From the NCBI GenBank assembly GCA_038501785.1, contig JBAMJR010000040.1:653501-717500 (forward strand): a stretch of DNA of 64,000 nt, written 5' to 3'. Of this stretch, positions 23,220 to 33,207 are shown piece by piece; the first letter of the stretch is position 1; each line of letters opens with the position of its first letter. The position numbers and the translations under genes were made by a program. The notes beneath the pieces were generated by a model, which worked only from the letters and a program-made list of their open reading frames with translations, was not told the origin of the DNA and ran no database searches. The stretch comes from Myoxocephalus aenaeus. Its lineage: Eukaryota > Chordata > Actinopteri > Perciformes > Cottidae.

Positions 23220-24079
23220 TGTGGAATGGGTTTTAAATATGGGTCATCAATGTCCCTCAGTATGGGTTTAACTAAACACTGCTGCTTTAAGCCAGACGTC
23301 TATTGAGTGTATGAGCTACTTTTGCAAATTGTAAAATATTCTGCTGTTGCCTTTTGAATTGGTTGTAATTCATGAATTCCATCAAATGGTACAATTATTA
23401 TTACAATTATTATAATATTCAGGTATTGTTTACACGTGTGCAGCTGAAGCTGATAAATCATCCTTTCATGATATGTCCAATGGAGACCTGTCCTTTATCT
23501 GCATCCTGTTTGTACATTTGCTTCACTTGCTGTTGGAAGGGAAACATACACCCAATAAACAGTTTGCAACAGCAGAGCTCACTGGCTTTCTCTAAGCCAT
23601 ATGTAAGCTTAATTTAATGCAGCTTAAAAAAAAGGCTGATCGTGGATGAAGGCAAGAGCCACCATATTCACCCAATCATTTACATTTGTTTCCTGAGTAA
23701 CACCCGTGTTTTAGAGCAATGGCCTTTTGTACAAGTCTGGGAGTTTACACTTCACAAAAACATGTTTATTAATTAAAGTGAACAGAGGGTGGTTTTGGCC
23801 AATATCATATGGACTGTATAGTGTATAATACTGTCATTGTTTTTGGTGCAGTTTTCTTTCTCTTTATTGAACACAGAACCACGTCGTCATTATATATTCC
23901 TTGCAGGGTAGATTGCCTAGAAAATAAAGAATCTTCTTTCACAAAAAAATAAACGTTTAAAATTGGAGATGAATATTTGACAAGGGAGTAGGTTTATAAG
24001 TACCATTTCCCCCAGACAGCAGAGTGTACCAATCAAATGAGTCAGTTCAATAAAGAAAGTAACAGCAACGTTTTTGCTG

Positions 24080-24250
24080 TGGTGAAGTACTGTACTGTAA
24101 GGTACTTGGGTATTTCCATTTTTATCTACTTTATATTACTACTTTCACTGTGTTTTAGAAGGAATGTTGTACTTTTTACTTCACTACATTTATTTTACAA
24201 GTAGTTACTCTGCAGATTCAGATTATTAATACAATACCCAAATCTACTAT
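24080..24250 (+). repeat. teleost interspersed repeat, 5' part
   Basis: The block GGTACTTGGGTATTTCCATT, then ACTTTATATTACTACTTTCA, then TTGTACTTTTTACTTCACTA and AGATTCAGATTATTAATACA has the order of a very common fish repeat. Its continuation (GGGCCATTCTGCGTAATGAC, then TACTTCTACTTTTGCTCG) appears only at 24688-24725, after LINE-like tails that must have inserted into it. Confidence 0.65.
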
Positions 24251-24304
24251 TAAATCATGCTGTACTATTATGGATGGAGCAGACACGATAGTAGTTTGAG
24301 TGAG

Positions 24305-24366
24305 TTAGATAATAATAATAATACATTTAATTTATATAGCGCTTTTCCAGATGCTCAAAGACGCTT

Positions 24367-24406
<40 letters not shown>

Positions 24407-24445
24407 ATAGATACTTTATTCATCCCCAGGGGGACATTTGTTTGT
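24305..24445 (-). mobile_element. two LINE 3'-tail fragments with (GATA)n
   Basis: First, 24308-24370 has (AAT)n followed by TTTATATAGCGCTTTTCCAG, the reversed tail of a common fish LINE/SINE. Second, (GATA)n at 24370-24412 abuts ATACTTTATTCATCCCCAGG plus GGGACATTT, the reverse of the L2-clade 3' hairpin tail with its TATC microsatellite. Only tails remain, as expected for 5'-truncated retro-insertions. Confidence 0.7.
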
Positions 24446-24654
24446 AGCAGCAGCAAGAAAAGTAAAAAAAGTAAACATAAAAATATTAAGTATGAAAAAT
24501 ACTCAATTTATACAATACAATAAAATAGCAGAGCACATATTACATTTAAGAAAATATAATAATAAAGATAATGCAAAAAAGCAAGTTAGCCCCATGATCT
24601 TCACTTGCAGGACCATTAGTAATGTCTATACACATTAAGGCATTGTCAATTATA

Positions 24655-24790
24655 ATCCAGTGATATGAACTATAGTATTCTGAAAAGGGCCATTCTGCGT
24701 AATGACTACTTCTACTTTTGCTCGTATATGGTGATATGGTACTTGTACCTGTGTAAGACTTTGAACGATGTATACTCTGTAATTAGTAAT
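24655..24790 (+). repeat. teleost interspersed repeat, 3' part
   Basis: Contains GGGCCATTCTGCGTAATGAC followed by TACTTCTACTTTTGCTCG and GGTACTTGTACC, the expected continuation of the repeat that begins at 24080. The gap between them is filled by LINE tails and AT-rich sequence. Confidence 0.6.
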
Positions 24791-24794
24791 AGAT

Positions 24795-25560
24795 GGAGCT
24801 CATGCAGCGTGTTCCTGCCCCCTGTGGTCGGTAGCGGCACTGAACCCCCAGCAGGAATCTCGCTGCGTTGAGTCCGTAGTTCTCCGAAGCTCTGCCGACT
24901 GGAGGGATGTGACCCCGGAACAGGACGCCCTCCTACAACAACACACCATTCAAACAGAGCATAGAAGAAAGAAAAGCTGGACCAGGAGGGGTAAGCGTAC
25001 ATGGGCCGTTTTCTAGACGAGGCGCACACTGTCTGTTTTTTTGTTTAAACGGTCCGTGTGTTTGATTCCCGGCGTCTCCACTCCTGGCAGAGCGCAGCGG
25101 TACCTGGATGGTGTTTGCACCCATAGGAACTTCATTCAGGCTTTTGTCTCGGGCGTGCTAGCGAGCTAGCTCGGCTGGTTAGCATCGGCTGCTTTGTAAG
25201 GTTTGGTGGAGACGAAATTAAATTAGTGTCAGGGCAAAATCAACGTGACTTCTAAGGTCATTGAGTGTACCGTCCATATATTTCACCACGACGGATATCG
25301 ATTAGGATTCATGTCGAAAATCCGTTGAAGGCTTGCTGCTCGCTAGCACGAGCGCTGCTATACAGTTGGAACCGTCTGCGTCCCGCAACGCGAACAGGAT
25401 CCGCTCGGTCGAGATGTGTGTCCATCTCCGAGGGAACCAGCGGGTCGGGCTTTCTTGTGGGCGTCCGGACATGTTTGTTTGCGGGGTTATTTTTCAAGTA
25501 GGAGGTTTAAAAAAAAAGAAAGAACAAGACTTTGAAGAAAACTAACGTGACCCCCCCTCC
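24795..25560 (+). promoter_or_regulatory. ctnnbip1: putative ctnnbip1 promoter and 5' UTR exon
   Basis: This is the only GC- and CpG-rich stretch between the pik3cd 3' end and the first ctnnbip1 coding exon. CpG-rich segments include TCGGTAGCGGCACTG, GGCGTGCTAGCGAGC, GCGTCCCGCAACGCGAACAG and GCGGGTCGGGC. A plausible 5' UTR donor is GGAGGG|GTAAGC at 24990/24991. No coding exon is present. It fits a CpG-island promoter for ctnnbip1 lying 3.2 kb after the pik3cd stop. Start sites are inferred only. Confidence 0.55.
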
Positions 25561-28500
25561 AAAAAAACAGCTAACGTTTCGCAGACAAACGTCACCGTGT
25601 TAGTTTGGTCTACTTGTAACGTTACCAACATTATCGTGGTAACGTTGTACGCGTCTTAAATGACGACACCATAACAGAGATGTAACAGACTTCGTGTACA
25701 TGATGCTTCATGTAGTGTTCAATACAGATGGCAGACCCACTCGTCCCTCTCACCTAACACCTCGCTAAGGTAATGATTAGGGAGGAACATCCACTGCTGC
25801 CCAGACACAGAAGCTACTGTACTATGTGGACACTCTCTTTTACATTTGCTTTTCATGTTCAACTTTTCTTTCCACATAACTACTTCATTGGTTTTCTATT
25901 TTTGGATCACCCATGGATGCATTGTGCCACGCTGCCTTTCACAGTGTCTGCTTTCCTCGCATGTCAGATAGCTGACAACCCTGTGAGTGGTAAAGATGGC
26001 ACCCTGCCGGCAGCGGGGCATTGATGAGTGCTGCAGTCAGTGGGTTTCAGGGTTTGGCCACAGGCGAGCGTTCTGAATCCTCCTGGCAACTCGCGGAGTT
26101 GGTCACGGACCACAGTATGTCAAGGCTGCCTTAGTTTGCACATTCCCCCTCACTGGGTGGATTTTGGAGAGAGATTAGGACCCCTGGCCCTGCGTCCATC
26201 GCCTCCTCACAGTCAGAGCAGGTGCTCTTCAGCGGCTGCTTGAGTCCCGAGGGGACCTCATCAGCTGCCTGCGAGCAGAGTTTGGGAGGGAGTGCTGATT
26301 CATCTCACAACCTCTTGCTCTGTGTTTGGCACACACGCTTGTCAGTATGTCAGCATTTACTCAGCCCACATTGTGGCCTGACATGATGATACCAGAGCTG
26401 CTTGGATCCATTCGTGGCTCACGCACCTAGTCCAAATCTTCCAGATGACCACTGAGTCTTTCAGACAGTTTTAAAGAATCAAACTTGAGTGCGTGGCCAT
26501 CTTTTCTGTTCACAGTTCTTTGTCTTTTTGTGCATGGTATCCTGCACATTTTCAACGCGTTGTATTGTTCCATTACATAAATCCTATAACTTTACGAATT
26601 GAATTCACTGCCCTGACGTTGGCGCTTTTGAAATCTTGCAGCCGCACCCCCAAGGGACCAGCTTAAGGCAGCAGCTTCTGTTTCAATTCCTTTGAGGCAC
26701 CCTGAGGAGTGAGCGAAGATGTTATGAGATCATAGAGCATATTTAATTATGGTGTATATAGCATCCATGGGCAGGGAAAAACTCTGTATCAAAATTGGTA
26801 TTGTGGAAACATTTGCAAGATCAGGTTGCCTGGATCAAATCATTTTTTGGGGTTAAATGTCATACATGTTCTTAATTGAACGGTAGCATTACAAATATAC
26901 TGATTATTATGTGTAGCCTAATGGAAACGTAATAATGGGCACAATTTTGTTTTACTGTGTGGGGAAAAGTTTACCGAGTGGCTTACGGTACACATTTGTC
27001 AAATGTCACGTCCTGCCTAGTGTAATAGGGCCTCGTATCTACATAATGTGGCACATAAATAGTCAAAGGGCAGTTAAGCACACCCAGAAACCCGGCTATG
27101 AACTAAGCCTGTACAGTTAAGCAGGATTGTTTGAGTTCATGCCTCACGTGGTGGCAACAAGACATGACCTACTTATCAATCATGTTTTCACAATCCAGTT
27201 CATCACCATTGTCCCCAAATACTGTAGCCATTGTTGAGGGCACTGTACATGTGAGGAGATGGCTTCACACAAAGACAGCATGCCGATATCCAACAAGTCC
27301 AAGCCAGAGCACTTCTGGTCCACTATGTCCACCCGTCTGGCTCGCGCTGTTTCCAGACCCCAAGCTGCCCCGACCCAGAGGGAGACAATCTGCCGGGTGT
27401 CCAGCTGGTCAAATGGTTTCATTATGTCTCCTGCAGGTTTGGATGGGTAGAGACTATGTGATAGGAGTTACATCACTATCGTAGGATTGGATTTGTCTTG
27501 TGCTGGAACATTTAGTCGATTGACAGAAATAAATTGTCAACAATTTTGATAGTCTATCGATCTTCAGAAATCATTGATCAAGCAAAATAGTCATTTAGTG
27601 GTTCTAACTTAAGCCGTTATCTGTTTTACATCAATGTAAATTTATTTCGGACTGTTTGTTTGAAAACTAAATAATTGATTGCTTAAATATGTGACAGATA
27701 CAGTTATAATCAAAATAATCATTACTTAAAACCCCAATTTTTCCGTGACAAGATTTCTTAAAGTCACAAGATAAACAAGCTAATGTGTTTATTTTGCTGA
27801 ACTACAGAGTTGAGTGTGTGCGTGTGTGTACCTGCAGTGACACAGCTGCAGAACCAGGCCAGGTTGTTGGCAGACTTCTAGCTTACTGAAGTTTCTCACA
27901 CATTTGTTTGCGATGTTGGCGCAGCTCATGCTTGACTTCTTAGTTATTTTTCCTTCTCGGTGTTGGCTGGAGGCTATTGACCTCTCAGAGTTCAGGCTTT
28001 TAGCGGCATTTGTGTAAAGCTAAACTCGGTTTGTCTGTCAACTTAGAGGTTTGGTTCTTGTTTTAGTTTTTTTTAGCGGGGGGGGGATTTGATTTCTTAA
28101 GCAATCGGACATTGTGCATTATGCACCGCTGATTCGAGAGCCAATAACAAACCTGCCAAGTGGACTGGGCCCTGTGTGACTGGGCCGGAGCACTTTGGCA
28201 GCCTCTGCCCTTCATGACCCTCGGCAAATGTGAGGGCCTATCACATTGCATACTGGGATCTCTTGCAGCAGATCCGCACTCTGCTGTGTTGAAGTGGTCT
28301 TCTCCATATTTTTGCTTCTCAGAGACACTGATGGACACTGACACACAAGTGTACATAATACATCTGGAATGCAGAGGCCATTCAATGGATAGGCATCTCC
28401 CTATTTATTTATTTTTAAGCTGCATTACTTGGTGTGTAATTGGCAGTCATGTGCAGTAGCTGTATGAACCTTTTGCAGTACTTGTAGTTAACAGTGATTT

Positions 28501-31500
28501 ATAAGTCACAATCAGATTTGAACCATGGCTCTTTTTAAACAGGGCATATTCTGATGGTCACATGTTATTCATCAGTTCCCCAAAAGAGAAATCTGTCTCT
28601 TTTATTTAAGTTAAACTTGATGCACTGGTAGAAGTAGCATAGAAGCAACTCATCAATGTTTTAAGTATATTGATGTTATAGTTCTGGAACATCAATGTAT
28701 TTATTTTCCCCTGGTTTTGCATACATTTATCTTAACATCTTCATGGTATCTTTATAAAATATGTGTACTAATATTGTAATTAATTACAACCTACGACAGC
28801 AATTTAACAACCTATCTAAGAATTTAGTCTCCTGCCGTGTGCTCAGAGGGAATCGGATGGTAACTTGTGATATCATAGTTTGTCAATGGTATTGGAATAC
28901 CGGTCATTCACACACATCTGATTGCAAGATGACCATCTATGATGCATAATCTTTTAGAAATCAATCATATGTTTTTTTAAGACTTACATATATATTTATT
29001 TAAATATATACTTATATAGTACATGTGTTGGTACACATTTGAAAGTTTTTCAAACTGTACAATGCCACTTATATACTTGGATGCCATTTATTTAAATGTT
29101 AAAACACCACAAACAAAGGTTGAACTGTTAGAAAGCATTAACTGTTAACATTGGGACAAAGATTAAGATATGCCTTAGCATCACACAACAATTTAATAAT
29201 TTTCATACTACCACATGTTTAGATTTGATGGTGTTGCTTTTTTCTGTCAGATTTCTCAGTTCAGTATCAGCGGCGCTTTGGTCGCTGGGCTGCTCGAGGG
29301 CTCAATGTCTTCACCCAACATGACAACACTGACAAGAGCCCAACACGGGCAGAGAGGGGGGGGATTAGGCCTAGATCAGCATTAAAGAAGGCCTTTGATT
29401 ACGTCTGGAATATTAGCCGTATACGTCTGAGGCTGGCTGAGCATCCCTCGAGGGATTAGTGTTGCGCCAGCCCACCTCGAGAACCTAACATCAGACACAC
29501 ACAAAGGACTCTGCCTGAATCCCTATTGTGGTCCTTGAAATGATTTCAGACATGTTACACAGAAGAGTGTGTGCATCAGAATAATGCTAGAATGACCCAA
29601 GTAGGCTAAACATAGGAAGATTTATGTATAGATTTTTACCGGAGGTTTCCACTTTTCACTGCATCCTGATCATTTTTTTCTTTCTTCATTTTTTTATATA
29701 TATTTCAAACCAGTCTTAGAAATAATTCAGTGGATGTGTCAGATCATACAGATTTCATACAAAAAGCAGCTGTGGTCCAGCTGTATGACAAGGAGTGGTC
29801 TAGATACAGTTACCCGGTTGTTTGACACATTCAGACGTTGTCTTCTGCAAACAGAAGAGTTTAATCAGAAGACGGCTTGAAAAAACATTGCAAAACAATC
29901 ATGCCAGTCTCTTACAATCTTATTGGTCAGTCTGTATTTTGTGGCAAGCAATTTGAACCTCACCGTAGGCTCTGGGAAATCTTCGTCATTCTTCCCTATT
30001 GTTTACTTATTGAAAAATGAAGCTAATAATAATAAAAAAGAATAATAAACATTAATTATGATAACAGAAATAGTTGTCAAAAAGCCTAGTTCAAGATACA
30101 GGCCACTTCTAATACACCTGCCCATGGCAGCATACACTAAGTCATTTTTGGCTTTAGAATCATGTTGAACTGGACTTTATCTTGACCTAGTGTGTTTTAA
30201 AGAGCTGTAATCCAGCAGTGATACCCAGGAAGCCATTATTTAGAGGTCACGTCTGTGGCAGAGTACCATCTGGCACATTGTTGGAATTATAAACATGGTT
30301 GGAAAGCTAGTTTGTTCAGCAGGATTGCACGGATGAAACTACCAGTTACGTAATTATGCACAATGTTAATCACTGTTGTATACATGTTGTCGTCCAGTTC
30401 ACTGAGTATGTAAAGATTACAGTTCTGGAGCTACTCTGCTGCCCAAAATAGTCATCTACAAATTAGTGTTGCTGCCCCTTCCAGCCTGAGAGAGAATAGG
30501 TTGAATCCACAAAAGAATGACTCCTTTCCTCTTTTTTTAAGGTAACTCAACAATGGAAGATCACTGATCAACCTCGAGAGAGATTCTCCCTATGAGATTT
30601 TGCACACTACCTTTGTGCTTCTTACAGCAGATATATTGCTGTGAAAGTGGGTTAAGATAAAAATGTGTTTTTCAGACTGGTGAAGATACAAATTGCAACT
30701 CTCAAAACAGCAGCCTGGGCAGAGATGGTACTAAATATGGCCAGTTTTTATACTTCAAACGCAAACATCAGAGGACCAAATGCCTCAGTCATGAAAGCCG
30801 TAGGCCTATTTATACAGATGATGAATGTGGAATATATATCAGCCTTTTGTGCGGCAGCGGATGTGAAAATGGTTAAATTGTCATGTCTCAAAATATGCCT
30901 GAATATCAATGGGTGTTTGGTACGTCATCATTGTTTTTTAAATATCTCAAGACAAGATGACACCTTTTGACAGATTGCAGAGAACAGTGTTTCTCCATCA
31001 CTCTCCACTCCGTTTTATTCCCGGAGAGCTTCTGATGCACGTCGACTGGTGTTACTGAGTTTATATCAAGCTGCATTCTGTGTGTCGTCTCGCTGGTAGG
31101 TCACTCTCTGCCTTGAGTCTTAGCTCTTCCATTTGTCTGGCGAAAGGAGCTTTGAAACTTGATCAAACGTGTCACTGCTGCTGATATGAAGACACTGCCA
31201 CCACCTTCACCCTCACCACCAATATCCTCCCTGAAGGTGTCCTGAGCAACTGACACCAGCAAGGTCTTTTCATGTTACTTTGAGACTTCAGCGGCTCTCC
31301 AATTAAACTCTGCCTGACGCTCAGGTGGAAGTGAATAACGAATGTTCTCCTCTTCCCCGCATTCAGTGTCCTGTGGCTGAAAACAGACATGAAGACAAAG
31401 TCAAGTGTTATTTGCTCACACTAAACGGCCACCAAAGGTTGCTAAAATTATAAGGACTATCGCCAGAAGCTCGGTGCTCCAGCGGCTCTGATCTGGATGA

Positions 31501-33092
31501 ATCCACACGCTCACAGTGGCACCCAAACGCCAGCCAATGGCCAAAGGTGCCCCATTCATCCTTCTCCCCCCTCCGGGCTCTGGAAAGTGGGCACGACGAG
31601 CCAGCTCCTCAATTAAATATAACCCCACATCAAACGGCCTGTCAACATGCATTAGTGGTCCTTTGTATAGATAAGAGGCCAAAATAAATTGCCAGAACTA
31701 TCATAGTCAGTGCGGTTCCCTCTGGATTTTTATGAAAGATTCTTAGGGGAGAACAAATCCTGACTAGCATACTGATATTCTCTCCATGCAATCGTGTTGT
31801 GTTTTTTTGGACAAGATTTATCCTTTTAAAATATATTTTCTTCTCTATAAGACATTTCTTTTTTTAGCTATATCAATTAGTAAATTTAGGCCGGATGTCA
31901 AGCCGCGCTGTATGCCTCATCTTGTTGGTGTGTTGTAACGGAGATCTAATGCGACAACAGCTGACCTTGATGTGTGTGTGCACCATCGCAGCGGAACCTA
32001 TCCCTTTTCTGTCATCCACATTAGCTTTGGCAGCTCCTTTTATCGCCTTCTTCTCCCTCCGCCTTTTTCTCTTCCCCCTTGCATATATTTTGCATCTCTG
32101 CAGACTGACAGAGAAAATAGGTCATTAGTTAGACGGAGAATATGAGATGGAAGGAGCAGGCAGGGGCGAGATCTGTGTGAAAACTGCCATGCAATATTAA
32201 TGACAGCCATTCCCGCTGTGAAGTGCCAAACCGGCACTGTGACTGCACGGAGACGAGGCCTCAGACTTATAATATCACCGCTGTTTTTAGACTGTGTGAT
32301 AAGCACTTAATTTATGTAATATAACAACAGTCTTGCCCTAAAAGTGAGCCCTCCAGTTCCAGCCCAGTGCCGTACGTCTGGAAGGTCAGGTCAGAAAAAA
32401 TGAATATTAAAATGCAGTCAGAATCAAAGACCGTATAATATGTGGACGTAGTCACAGTGACATCACCAATTGGTTCGTGGGCGGCCGTTATGAAGCCTCG
32501 AGTTTGCCATTTTGGCCGTCGCCATCTTGACAAGAGAGGGTGGAGCAAAGTACTGAACCTCTGAACAAGACATTTTGGGGCGACTAAAATGTGACAATTA
32601 ACTTTCCTGAACTGAAAACACACTTTTAATTAACTCAAAATGAAAATGTAATTAACATAATGGTGTATTGAAGAAGACTTAAACAAGTTCACGTTTACAA
32701 TGTTTACTGAGGCAATAAATCAAGTGAGAAGTCGGGTCATTTTCTCATAGAGTTCTATATAATTTTTGCAACTAGAGGAGTTGTCCCCTGCTGGATCACA
32801 AAAAAAATGCCTGTGTAAGGCACTTCTGCATTAGCTTCACCTTTCAGAACCAGAGATTGCCAGCTGATAAGAACACACACAGACACAAGCAACAGAAACA
32901 ATCACAGTTTAAATATCGCGTTTCAAGCCTGCGGAGGTGATTGTTCTCAATCAGAAAAATCTGTCTGTCAGTTTATGGCCTGTCGGATAGTCCGGCCAAA
33001 ACAACCACAGTCTTTAAGTATATATGAGTGTTTGCGTAGCTTAGATTTTTTTTTGTTGCAGTTGTCTAACATGGATTTGTTTGTGTGTCCAG
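25561..33092 (+). other. ctnnbip1: ctnnbip1 intron 1 (gene-free)
   Basis: About 7.5 kb without a recognisable coding exon. One 63-codon frame at 27259-27450 with a good start context is noted as a finding. An interspersed repeat lies at 32425-32862. The segments around 31.4-31.7 and 32.15-32.3 kb are of high complexity and show no repeat features, which would fit regulatory DNA, but conservation cannot be assessed here. Confidence 0.5.
32425..32862 (+). repeat. teleost interspersed repeat (CATTTTGGCCGTCGCCATCTTG type)
   Basis: The sequence runs GTATAATATGTGGACGTAGT, ATCACCAATTGGTTCGTGGG, TTGCCATTTTGGCCGTCGCC, then TTTACTGAGGCAATAAATCA and GAGGAGTTGTCCCCTGCTGG, and ends near AAGGCACTTCTGCATTAGCT. 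I recognise this order from an abundant spiny-fish repeat. Family name unknown; edges are approximate. Confidence 0.65.
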
Positions 33093-33111
33093 AGCCACAG
33101 GAGCAGGGGGG

Positions 33112-33207
33112 ATGAACCGCGAGGAGGCCCCGGGGAAGTCTCCTGAAGACATGTACGTCCAACAGAAAGTGCGGGTCCTGCTCATGCTGAAGAAAATGGG
33201 ATCAAAT
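33112..33207 (+). CDS. ctnnbip1: ctnnbip1 coding exon 1
   Basis: Encodes residues 1-32 and ends phase 0 at AAT|GTGAGT. The preferred acceptor is GTGTGTCCAG at 33092, giving 19 nt of 5' UTR in this exon. A second acceptor, TTGTTGCAG at 33061, lies 31 nt upstream and would add a 14-codon upstream ORF. Confidence 0.95.

Larger units (their letters stand above)
21578..23945 (+). other. pik3cd: probable pik3cd 3' UTR
   Basis: The first AATAAA after the stop is at 21871-21876, giving a short UTR of about 310 nt. Further signals at 23554-23559 and 23923-23928 (followed by TCTTCTTTC) would give a 2-2.4 kb UTR. The long form would contain a TTAA-ended MITE and a perfect hairpin (listed separately). 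No other gene is visible here. Which end is used cannot be told from sequence. Confidence 0.5.

Noticed and set aside
29392..29399. TCF/LEF site CCTTTGAT in ctnnbip1 intron 1 as Wnt feedback element
   Set aside because: A single short motif is expected by chance in several kilobases; no cluster seen.
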